From: Cryptomeria japonica
Lineage: Eukaryota > Streptophyta > Pinopsida > Cupressales > Cupressaceae
Length of the DNA: 64,000 nt
Assembly (NCBI RefSeq): GCF_030272615.1
Contig: NC_081406.1
Coordinates: 168,102,361 to 168,166,360, forward strand
Direction: 5' to 3'
The notes beneath the pieces were generated by a model. That model made no database searches and was not told the DNA's origin. It saw only the letters and a program-made list of their open reading frames with translations. Shown here piece by piece: positions 10,019 through 20,568 of this stretch (position 1 is its first letter; the number at the start of each line of letters is the position of its first letter). A program made the position numbers and the translations under genes.

Positions 10019-13000
10019 TTACTTCAAATATTCCAAAACCGAGGAAGGGATCTCATCCACACTTACCTCCCACATATTAGCTTCATTGTCAATGGCTAAG
10101 TTAGCCAAGAAATCTGCAATCTTATTCTCTTCCCTATAACAGTGGGAAATCAAAAAGGAATCAAAAAAATCTAATTTTTGCAAAATATGATCAAGTATAT
10201 ATTCTAATTGCCAACAATTCGACTTCTTTTTCATGACACTTTGAATAATAACCATAGAATCACCCTCAATTATCAAGTCCTTAATTCCCAAAGATATAGC
10301 CATATCCAAACCAAAGGACAAAGCAAAGAATTATGCACAATTGTTAGACTTGAAACCAATCGCATGACAACGAGCCTAAACAAATCTTACCTTATGATCA
10401 TAAATTACCATACATGCCCCTGCCAGGCCAGGGTTCCCATGAGAAGCACCATCAAAATTCAATTTAAAGTGCCCTTGCGGAGGAGGTTTCCAGCAAGCAA
10501 AATTTCTATTACTTATAGCATTAGTCTTATTTAAAATAGATCCATGAGAAGGTAAGATTGATAACATTCTCCAAACTTGAGTTACCCTACCATCCCAATG
10601 AGAAAAATAGGTAAGGGTATCCAAATTCTTATAGATAAAAGACAAAGCAACTTCAGAGATGGAAGATTCAATCTTCAATAAAATCTCAGCCAAGGAAGAA
10701 CTTGTTTGTTTAAAAATCCTATTATTACGCTCTAACCAAATATTCCAAATCAGAATAGATGGAGAAATAATCTAAAGACATGCATAGAAAGATGAGGCAA
10801 ACAGGAGAGGCCAGGATCTAAAGTGGGAAAGGAGATCCTTACCAATAACAAAGGATAGATTAAGCTTTTCAAACAACCACTGCCAGCAAGCATAGGCAAA
10901 ATCATAGTGAAGAAACAAGTGTGCAGAGGATTCTAAAATTTTATTACAAAAGACACAAGAAAATACTGCAGTAATACCCAACCTGTCCAACCTCATTCCT
11001 GTAAGGACCCTGTCCTACACTGCTAACCAAGCAAAAGCACCAGCCTTTGGGAGGCAAGCCATATGCCAAAACAACTTGTATGGCCAAGTAGATAAATCTA
11101 TAGCAACCAAGAGAGAATTATAGCCATCCTTAACTGTGTACTTACCAGAGATATTCCTTGTCTAGATAAGCTCATCGTCAGCATCAGAAAGAATTATTAC
11201 TCTCTCCCCCAAAATATTTTCATATTCCAATTTCACATTTTGATCAATATCTAAAAACTCAATTGATTTCCATTTTTCCACCTTAAGATTCCCACTATAT
11301 TCAATTTCAAAATAATCAGCCACAAAGAAACCCCAAAGGGAAGAAAGAGTGGAAATTAAAGGAGACCAATCCCTCAAGTTCACCAAAGGGGGATTTCCAT
11401 TCCAAACTTCCTCCCAAAACCTGACCTTTCTACCATTATGAACAATCCATGAGAGATGAGGCAAAATCACTGATCTACATTTACATAGAAAATTCCAAAT
11501 AGTTGAACCAGACAGTAAATTAGAAACTTGAAAAACATACTCTCTTGGTCCGTTATTTAAATATTTAGCAAACATAATTTGTGCCCAAAAGGAGAATGGT
11601 CTCTCATACAATTTCCAAACCAACTTAGCACCTAAGGCTAAATTCTGACTTTCCAGACTCTTAATGCCTGTGCCCCCAAGATTTTTAGGCAAACAAACTT
11701 TATCCCATGCTACCAAAGGGAATTTCTTCTTACGTTCTTTATTATTACTCCAAAGGAAGGACCTAAGAGTATCTTCCAAAATAACAAGAACTGCTTTCGG
11801 AGACTACAAAATAGACATGAGATAAATAGGAACAACATTTAGGACAGACTTAATAAGAATAATCTTACCAGCCAAAGATAACCATCTATGATTCCAGGAT
11901 AGGATCCTTCTAGAGATAACTGAAATGATCTTATCCCAAAACTCAACTCTATCCTTCTTAATGAAGAAAGGTATACCAAAATAAGAACAAGGAAGATTTC
12001 CAGATGCAAATCCCAAAAAAATCTTCAATCTATCCTGAACCAATTGTGAAGCATGAAGGAAAAAAATCTTTGACTTATCAACATTGACTCTCTGACCAGA
12101 AAAGGATGCATAATTCTGTATTATCCCCTTTATCACTCTTGCCTCACCCAAAGAGGCCTGACCAAATAACAAGGTATCATCTACAAACAAGCAATGTGAA
12201 ATACTTTTTGGAACATTATGAATCCTAATTCCCTTCCAAAGCCCTCCCAGCTTAGCGGCTCTTATAGCCCAACTGAACGTTTCAGCTAGAAGAATGAACA
12301 AGAAAGGAGACAGGGGATCCCCCTTCCTCAAACCCCTAGAAGAGGAGAAAAAACCACAAAGGGAGCCATTAATTAGAACCGAGAACCTTGCAGAACAAAT
12401 ACAAGCACGAATCCATTTGACACAAGCCTTGGAAAAGCCCAATTTAAGTAGAACAACACACAACGCCCCCCATTCTACTCTATCATATGCTTTCATCATA
12501 TCTAATTTGAGGATCATGGCTGGGATTTTCTGAGTAGAAATAGAATGCAGAACCTCATGTGCCACTATAGCTCCCTATACCGTCTCCCTTCCTAGAACAA
12601 AACCACCTTGTTCTAAAGAAATGATCCTAGGCAAAATTTTAGCCAACCTTAAAGAAATAGCCTTGGTAAAAATCTTGTACAAAGTATTCCATAAAGCAAT
12701 AGGGCGAAAATCAGCAAATGTCTTAGTAACCTCTTTTTTAGGAATAATTGCAATCATTGTAGTATTAAGCTCTTTCAAAATAGACCTATTCCTTCTAGCT
12801 TCCTCAAGGGCCAATAAAACATCATTCCCCACAAAATCCCAGCATTTCTGAAAAAATAAAGGAGTAAATCCATCCGATCCCGAAGCCTTATCAAGGTTCA
12901 TTGCAAAAACAACATTCTTAACTTCATCCAAAGAAAAAGGAGATGTCAACATTTTATTATCTTCCAAAGATACCAAAGAAGGGATATTAGAAGAAATGTT

Positions 13001-14263
13001 ATTATGAAGATCTCCATGCTCCAAAGACAATAGTGACTTAAAAAACCTAACTGCCTCTGAAGCAATATCCTCCTGTTCTGTTAAAAGTCTGCCATTTGGA
13101 CACTCAATACAAGATATCCTATTTCTACTTCTCTTAATTCTTTTTGAAGAGTGAAAAAATTTTGTATTTCTATCACCATCTGAAAGCTAGATCTCCCTTG
13201 ATTTCTGTCTCCAATAGATTTCTTCTCTGGACAAAACTTCTTCAAGCTCTGCTTTTAGCAATTTTAGTTCATCAAAAACAAGAGGCACCATACCATGTTG
13301 AATCACATGTGAATTAAGACATTCAATCATATCTTGAATCCTCTATTTTTCCTGAAAGATGTTCTTAAAATGCAATATATTCCATTCTCTAATATTAATT
13401 TTCAAAAATCTCAACTTCTTAGTAATCTGAAACATTCGGGATCCAGAGCAATAAGGAGCAGAAATCCACCATTTGTTGAGCAAAGGCAAAAAGGAAGAAT
13501 CTCTAAACCACATAGGTTCAAATTTAAAAGGTGACTTAAAAGGAGCTTTATCTTCCAGAATTGATAGAGAAATTGGAAAATGATCTGACCCCGAAACTGG
13601 AAGAATAGAGGCAAAAAATTCAAACTCTGAATCAATCCAAACATCTGATAACAAAAACCGGTCTAACCTTTCTGCAATCTGAGAAAAATCTCTTCGCATA
13701 TTTGTCCATGTGAAAATCCCATTCTGAAACTGACAATAAAAAAGACGCATGTCCTTAACGAACATCCCAAAGTCTTCCATAATTTTTTTATTAGGAAGAA
13801 TACCTCCTTTATTTTCTCCCAAGTCAGTGATAGCTTTAAAATCCCCCCGAAAGATTATAAAGGGACCATGCCTTATAGGGGAGGAAATCCTCTTAATTTC
13901 TCCCCATAATTTAGTCTTCCTTTGAATACCAGAAGGAGCATAAATATTAAAAAGCCAAAACTTAACCTTCGAAAGATTTCTTTTAACTAAGGCCAACATC
14001 CAGTTTATAGTAGAAGCAACTAGCTCAACCTCAATGTTATAGTTATTCCAAAGCAATGCCAAACCTCCTGACGCACCACAAGCTGGAGAGGAGAGGAATT
14101 CCCACTTTCTCCAAGAAGAAAAAACCAAATCAGCAGACTCCTTTGACAATTTTGTCTCTTGCAATATAAAAATATCACACTTAACTAAGTCCATCTAGGA
14201 CTTAATTAAGCGCCTCTTGTTAGGGGCATTTAAGCCCCTAACATTCCAAGATATAATTCTCAT
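10019..14263 (-). pseudogene. LINE ORF2: endonuclease, reverse transcriptase, RNase H
   Basis: ATG at 14263 gives MRIISWNVRGLNAPNKRRLI, the start of an APE-type endonuclease. Further marks are LQETKLS (about 14160), RGDFKAITD (about 13850) and SGSDHFPISL (about 13580). The reverse transcriptase follows with FRPIALWNTLYKI (about 12690), KLDMMKAYDRVEW (about 12490), GLRKGDPLSPFLF (about 12320) and the catalytic FVDDTLLF (about 12190). A Cys-rich segment (about 10950) leads to a C-terminal plant RNase H starting LNFDGASHGNPG (about 10460). All 1,414 codons are in one frame, with about ten stops (14195, 13340, 13187, 12574, 11803, 11162, 10769, 10376 and others), mostly CAG->TAG or (C)TGG->TAG. 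Enzymatically dead as it stands. Confidence 0.93.
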
Positions 14264-14268
14264 TGCTC

Positions 14269-16584
14269 TCAAGAGGAGACCGAGGCTCCCCTCTTTCCTT
14301 TAGACAAAGAAGACTTTCCTTCTCCAAAACTACTTTGAAGATTACGCTTCACAGCCTCCGACCTAGTCACAGGAGGACTGATAATAGACCTCTTACTCGT
14401 CTTGCCCTTAGGAGTACCACTTCCTTTCATAGCATCACCAAGAGAAACCGAATGCTTCCCTTTCCCAACACCAGGAGAAAGAGACAAAGTCTGTTGAATC
14501 CCAGCATTAATTTCCAATTGAGTCTTTTGATTCTTTGGAGGCCTACCCCTACAAGGAGAAACCACAGATGAAGCCCTAATTAGAGTAGTTTGAACAATTG
14601 GTAAACTCTTACTTGACTTAGGAGAAGTCATGGCTAAATTATCTATGATGCCCACTTCTGATGAGGCCAAAATCTCAAAAGGGTTAGCAGATGCAGAAAT
14701 AGGAAGGGTCGATTTAATTCCCCCCAAGTCATTCTCAATGGAACAGATAACCCTATTCGTAATGTCCTCATCCATCTGATGCTCATGATCTTTAAAAAGA
14801 TTATTTACTTGGTGAACCAGATTTTCATCTGGCACAATAACAGGAATGTCCCCCAACTGAATATTATTTCCTAAGGTGGCGTTATTATCCACATCCACAT
14901 CAACATGTTGTGAAGAATTAGACACCAATTCTTTGACTTTTTGAGCAAGGATAGCATCATCAGGAAACCCTAGAGAAGAAACCCCAACATTAGACTCTGA
15001 AATAGCCCCATCATTCTTCGCAAAAATCTGACCAATCCCCTGACAAATTTCTAAGTATTCTTTTGACTTCACAGGACAAACAAGATTCCCACCACCATCA
15101 TTTAGTGACTTATCCAAGGAATTCGAGGTAGTGAGATTTGGAAGTAGATCATCCACATTGTTGTCCCCCAAAACCACAATATTCTAGTGAGCTACTGTCT
15201 TATCCTTACTTGTAAAAAACCCTACAGACTCTGGATCATGAGACACAACATAAACCTCTCACTTTCCAACATCCCTCATAGCCTGGTTAACCTCAAAAGT
15301 AGCAGGAGGTTTCCCAATGGAACCATTAACTAATAGTTTATCCAGAAATGGATTATCGTTACTACCCAAGCAATGTTTTGCCTTATCCAGAACAGAGGAT
15401 TTCAAAAAATCCATAAGCAAAGGAGCATCCAATTGCAAGGAAGTTTTACCAAAGTCTTTCTCCAACTTATTAATTGGTTGTTTCCAGATACCCTCATGAG
15501 ATTTAATGATATAGGTTCGAGGGCAAACATTATTAGGGTTAGTCAAGACACAAATTTTTACCAAAAACTCCCCCTCCAAAAAATCAAATCTTAATGATAA
15601 GAAAGAACCACAAGTATTACCAATTTTTTCCAAAACCTCTGGGTCCATAAATTCAAATAGTAATTTGGGCAAGCCAAACCAGAAAGGAACTAATTTAAAG
15701 CTTGACCAAGCAGGGACATAAAATGGTTTCCAAGCCAAAACAAACACTAAATTTTTACCAAACCAGTAATGTGAAGATTTTAAAACTTCATCCCTAACAG
15801 AAGAAGTGTTGAAAACAATAATAAATGCATTTGCAGAGAGTAATTGAAAATAATGCATATCAGACCACTTTTTCTGCAATTTATGATGAAATTTAGATAA
15901 ACTAGTTGCATCCCCCCATATTTCCCCAGAAATAGCATGTGTATGCAAACAATGAGCTTTCAAATCCATAACAGAATCAAGTAAATCAATGCATGGAACA
16001 GGAGCCCATACTTGTGAAGACCCACCTCCTAAATCAGAGTCGGTTTGATTTTCACTTACCTTATCATCTTTTCCTGATGTCGAAGATTCCCTTACCTTAT
16101 CCCCCCTTTGATGTGATGAAGATAACTCAAGCGGGTTACTGTTAGATTGTTTGTCCATCATCTTTTCACCAGTGTTTAGCCGAGAAGCCCTAATTGCCTC
16201 ATTTACAGATGAAAACTTCACAACTTTTGCATAGGATGGTTTTCCTCCTAGCTCTGTAGATCGTTTACCCGGAAGCCCCTTTAAATGATTTGGGATAAAA
16301 TTTTGCCGCGAGCCCTGACCAAAATGCCTATGATCCAAAAATTGTTGATGCCCTTCACCAGATCCGTCCATACTCCGCCAATTTCCACTGCTTGGACCTC
16401 TGAAAAAACCCCAAAAATACTTGGAGACGGATTTGAAATTTCGTAAGTCTGCCCTCAACCAATTCTGCGCTACCATATCTACCCATTTTCCCTTCATGAA
16501 GACCAGCTGTGGGACATGTGGCTGATCTTCCCAACCCACATCAGCCCACGCGCCAATAACCCTAGATTCGTCCATGCAAAACAC
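14269..16584 (-). pseudogene. LINE ORF1 (DUF4283-type RNA-binding protein)
   Basis: This 772-codon frame has only two internal stops (TGA near 15256, TAG near 15186). Residues 220-390 match the plant LINE ORF1 domain known as DUF4283: WSDMHYFQLLSANAFIIVF, then VLAWKPFYVPAW, then FWFGLPKLLFEFMDPEVLEKI. Ser/Gly-rich flanks and a Lys/Ser-rich tail follow. No clear CCHC knuckle is visible. In L1-type elements ORF1 coats the RNA and forms the transposition particle. The start at 16584 is the first in-frame Met; the next (16575) gives almost the same protein. Confidence 0.82.
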
Positions 16585-17364
16585 TTTTAAAATTTGAAAG
16601 ATCTAGATTGCACAAAACCAAATTTACTGCAATGAAATCTGCCCTTCCCGGAATCTATAGCAATAGGAGAATATTGATCAAAAGATAGTTCTATACAACT
16701 TCCATAATATAATTTGATATAATCTTGTTGGTATACCTCCTCTCCTCTCCAAAATGAAGATCAGATGAGGAGCATTCTTATTTTGCCCTGTTATGGCCCT
16801 TCTACTCTAATTGAGCGCTGCGACAGGACGACAATGGAAGGCACAGTGAAGATATTATGTGAAGAAATGAAACTTGCCCACATAATAATGCAACCACAAA
16901 AGCATTATACTGCAATCAGGTACAAGAAAATCATGTTGCCAAGTCTGCTGGGATGTCTGGACGCTCTGGCAAACGGGAAGATAATTGTTGAACGAAAAAC
17001 TTCGTGTTGGTTTCCTTACGGTTACCAGTAATGGCACGATTGCTTTGTCCAAATCTGTATTTCAACCACATCAGTGATGATCATATTTTGAAGACCTGGC
17101 TTTGCAGAGGAGTGAGTAATGTGGTGGAAACCCTCCCTTTCGCTGGAGCGATATAGTCACTATCTTTTCATTAGGTTATTATTAGCCGATTTTTATTCTG
17201 ATATATAGTTTCCCTTGCGCTCAGAGAGAAGATTTGCAATTTGCACAAAACCCAGAACTTAGGGTTTCCTTCCTGCTGTCATATCTTATCGCATATTCTA
17301 CGCCGAATTTCAATGAAGTGGTTCCGTGAAAAGGAAGTTCCCACTCCAAGCTCTGCGAGGGTTT
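16585..17364 (-). other. LINE 5' region with atypical content
   Basis: About 780 bases upstream of ORF1, bounded by the target duplication. It is less AT-rich than its surroundings. On the opposite (+) strand it contains a gene-like frame at 16765-17031 (88 codons, MRSILILPCYGPSTLIE...) and, at 17313, an ATG with an 18-codon frame preceded by an AGGGTTTCC 5'-UTR-like stretch. It may be an ordinary LINE promoter/5' UTR, a captured transcript or an inverted segment. I cannot decide. Confidence 0.45.
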
Positions 17365-17382
17365 CATGATGTGATTTCTTTT
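17365..17382. repeat. Target-site duplication of LINE, right copy
   Basis: Exact repeat of 9520-9537. It marks the 5' end of the LINE and shows that intron sequence resumes at 17383. Confidence 0.92.
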
Positions 17383-17490
17383 GTTAATTATATAGTAAAT
17401 AATTTTTTTTAATATTATTATAAGTTCCTATTGTTATGTAGACAATTTCTTACATTTTTATGTTTTCATTTTGATTGATGTGTGTTACAG
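17383..17490 (+). other. Intron remainder to the right of the LINE
   Basis: AT-rich intron sequence ending in a good acceptor (TGTGTTACAG, 17490). With 9449-9519 it forms the intron that received the LINE. Confidence 0.65.
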
Positions 17491-18080
17491 AGACTTATCT
17501 TATAATAAATTAACAGGAGATATTCCATCAGAATTTACAAGTGAAAGTTCGAAAAGAATGTAAGGTTTTATTTCCATTCAACTCATAAATTAATAAAAAA
17601 TCTAAATTATTATACATCTATAATAATTTTGTTCTAAATTTTACTTGAATTACATTAAATATTTACATTACTTTATATGAATTTCCACCTTTAAATATTT
17701 CATTTATTATCTTCCCTTATTTACAAAACACAATTGTATTTTATTTTACTTTGTTATTTTTATTTAATAATATTGAAATGTGCAGGAATTTGATTGGTAA
17801 CTTTTTGAAAAGTCCAATCCCTAATGATCACAGGTGTTTTTTATAAAGCTATTACTTATTAATATTTTTTATTAGAAAGAATGTTCATTGATAAATATTT
17901 GAATTTTAGTATTAGAAAGAATGTTCATTGATAAATATTTGAATTTTAGTTTTGTATAATATTAACAATATATTCTTGCTCAATACAAATTAAAATATTT
18001 ATAAAGTAATTTTTTTTCTTTTCACATTAGCTGGATTGCTCCTCTCCAAAGGAACTATATGTCTAATAAACAAGCACCAA
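17491..18080 (+). CDS. LRR receptor-like kinase (LRR-VIII type), exons n+2 to n+4
   Basis: Three further exons continue the frame. 17491-17559 (TGTTACAG / GTAAGG) encodes DLSYNKLTGDIPSEFTSES. 17786-17833 (GTGCAG / GTGTTT) encodes NLIGNFLKSPIPNDH. 18031-18080 (CATTAG / GTAAGA) encodes WIAPLQRNYMSNKQAP. Joined with 9196-9448 they read without a stop. A last LRR, then an N-L-x-x-N-F segment, then a W/C-L-Q-R-N segment is the transition from LRRs towards the malectin-like domain in LRR-VIII kinases. The expected Cys in that segment is replaced (IAPLQRN), which may be decay. The malectin and kinase exons do not appear in the next 1 kb before E2. Whether the gene is expressed cannot be told from sequence. 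Confidence 0.72.
17871..17950 (+). repeat. Exact 40-bp tandem duplication in intron
   Basis: The unit beginning ATTAGAAAGAATG and ending GAATTTTAGT occurs twice without mismatch (17871-17910, 17911-17950) between two LRR kinase exons. Identity implies a recent slippage event. Confidence 0.95.
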
Positions 18081-19128
18081 GTAAGACTTCTTCACTACAT
18101 TTTGTATTAATCTTTAATATTTTTTTAAAATACTAGTATTTCTATATCTTGTTATTTACAAATTTTGGAGTTATATGTTATACTTGAATATAAATGTTTT
18201 CTTTATTTTTACTTATCGCATTTTAAATTTATATAAAAATAAAAGCTTACATAATAAAAAAGCATGTATAAAAATGATAATGGAAGTTATTACTTCAAGT
18301 TTGATGGCAATCTTCTCGTACAAATAACGTATCTCACTAGTTTGTAAATAAGAGAAATTTCCACTCTAACATTGCATCTTTTAATTATCATAAAAACTGT
18401 GAAATGGTGGGTAAATATTGATATGCACAATAAAATATACAAAACTTCATTGAATTTTTAATAAATTTTTAAATCTTTAAATATTTAATTAATTTAATCT
18501 TTCAATAAAAATAATTTAACTTGTCTAATTAGATAAGAATCATCTTCATGAAAATTAAAATAGAAAAATATTAGAATTGGTATTTTAGTATATTTTATAG
18601 CTCTATAACTATTATCTATTGCCTCACCCACACTCTATCCAAGCAATCACTTAAGAGAACCTTTATTGTAAAAACAAGTAATGCACTATTAAGGATGTCA
18701 CGACATGCTTCTAAGTCATCCTTAGGCACCACCAACAAAAGAACACAATTTTAAGGGTGGATACATGCATTAAACAATCCAACTTAGTAAATAAGTACAC
18801 AACGTACTAAATGTTGTGCCTATAGAACATTTTTCATTATTCATAGATAATTATGGAAATGTCTCAACAACAAAAATTAGCTAAAAGCATGTCATGGTGC
18901 AAGGGCACCTCATCTACACTCAAATCATGACCCTAAGGATCAAGACTAGGATCATTATAGTGTCTTAGTGTGTCTTGTGTTTCATGTATGAAATAAACCC
19001 ACCATGTAAGCCCATGTCACCAATTAGGCAATTTGATAAGCCAATTGGGACAATGTGGGCAATAGGGGTAGTAGATGGTTTAGTTTTGTGCTTGATAGGT
19101 TTTAGACCTATTTTATGAGTGTTTGGTT
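18081..19128. other. AT-rich non-coding DNA left of E2
   Basis: Starts with a consensus donor (GTAAGAC), so the first part is intron of the receptor kinase gene. I found no malectin-like or kinase exon. It is continuous with 25807 onwards once E2 is removed. Confidence 0.5.
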
Positions 19129-19133
19129 GATCC

Positions 19134-20187
19134 TGTTAGGTCCCGAAGACAACTAAGAGGGGAGGAGGTGAATCAGTTGTCAAACTAAAACCAACTTAAC
19201 CAACTTTAATGATTAATACCGGTAAACCAGTCTTTTATGCCAGTAGACAATTTTCTCAATTAATTGCAATATCGGTAAAGATTAATGCATGAAACAGAAA
19301 GACAATAACATCCACAACACATAACACCAATATTTGTACGTGGAAACCCTATAAGGGGAAAAACCACGGTGGGAAACCTTACCCACAATCAGATGATACT
19401 ACTGTAGATAGTAAGTGTATACAAATGGGGTCTGCACATGCAGAAAGGCCAAGTGCCTAGAGCTCACTGCTCAAACATAAATGGGAGTCACACTGACTAC
19501 AATTGGATGGTTAAATCCAATAAGGATGTATTGCTCAAATTAGCATCTTTCTATGCTGGATTCAATACCGGTGTAGTTCTGATTGTCTTCATAAAAACCA
19601 TCCTTCATCCTTCAAATGGTGTCTATGTGTATGGCTCTACTTATTCTCGCATATACCTTGTCACAATTCCTTTTTTACATTTTTTCTTTTGATCTTACAA
19701 ATAAGATCTTACATTTATATCATAACCTAAGACCAATTTTAATAGGTCGGCTCTAAAGGATATTACAATAAAATCAATTTACAAATAAAACAATATCCGA
19801 TGCAATAACCGATTCAACATGTCGGCTTGATGCATTTACAATAATAACAAAACATCTCCATAGTGTGTCGTGCTGATCTGGAAAAGATAAACCTGCCGGT
19901 GTATAACCTGAACCTATTTGTCGATAATAGCAAATAAGAAAACATGAATATGTTAATGAACAAATCTCCAAGACAAGGTGTCCAAACGATGTCTTTGACA
20001 TAACCAGGTGTTTTCCATGCCATTCCAAGTGTCGATGAACATCATATCATGTCGGTAAACAAGATACCGGTGAGTGTGCATAAGTCACTTGCTTGTCGGT
20101 GATCATTGTCCATTCTCCAAAGTGCTAGAGTTGATAAGTGTTAGTAGGTGTTGACATCAATGACAAAACCATACCAAAATACCAACA
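19134..20187 (-). repeat. 3' LTR of E2
   Basis: 1,054 bp, matching 24776-25801. On the plus strand it begins TGTTAGGTCCC and ends ACCAACA next to the polypurine tract. It contains the U-loop hairpin (near 19340-19372) and the segment CCTAGAGCTCACTGCT (near 19457), also found in E3 LTRs. Confidence 0.92.
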
Positions 20188-20202
20188 ATCTCCCCCTTTG
20201 GC
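20188..20202 (-). other. Polypurine tract of E2
   Basis: ATCTCCCCCTTTGGC on the plus strand is the complement of a purine run abutting the 3' LTR. Confidence 0.82.
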
Positions 20203-20568
20203 TTTGATGGCAACACAAGTTGGAAAAACCATCAAAGTGCCAATACAGAAATGACAAATACCAAAAACCAACAATCTCCCAAAAAGAGATCATAACCAGA
20301 AATCAAAATACAGATACAAAGAGTAATCAGTCTCTCTTTAAATAACAATCTCCCTAAATGAATAATCTCTCCTCAAGAGATAATGTGTTTTTCCATATCA
20401 ATCTCTCCCCCTTTGACATCAAATGCCAAAGCAATATAATATATATATATATATAATATCAACCAATTCAGTATACCAACTACTCCCCCTAAGAAGTAGC
20501 TTCCTCATCAAAGTCAGAGTAAAAGATTTCTCTGTTAATTCTGTCGGTTGATGACAAACATCAACTGT
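20203..20568 (-). other. E2 3' untranslated internal region
   Basis: No ORF. It contains further CTCCCCCTTTGACATC-like pyrimidine stretches (near 20406) and a TA run (near 20440). Confidence 0.6.

Larger units (their letters stand above)
9538..17364 (-). mobile_element. Full-length L1-type LINE, antisense in LRR kinase intron
   Basis: A 7.8-kb non-LTR retrotransposon reads right to left: 5' region (17364-16585), ORF1 (16584-14269), ORF2 (14263-10019), 3' UTR and poly(A) (T-rich at 9538-9551). An 18-bp exact duplication flanks it, the hallmark of target-primed reverse transcription. ORF1 ends in TGA and the ORF2 ATG follows 5 bases later. Each ORF keeps one frame over its whole length and is broken only by stop substitutions, so decay has been by point mutation without indels. 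It sits in an intron of a plus-strand gene in antisense orientation. Confidence 0.93.

Noticed and set aside
12294-12851. Plus-strand ORFs over the LINE
   Set aside because: They lie antisense to the RT domain of LINE ORF2 and resemble nothing.
19438-19692. 84-codon ORF at 19438 repeated at 25081
   Set aside because: Both lie inside the two E2 LTRs and are on the strand opposite to the element; repetition is due to the LTR, not a gene pair.
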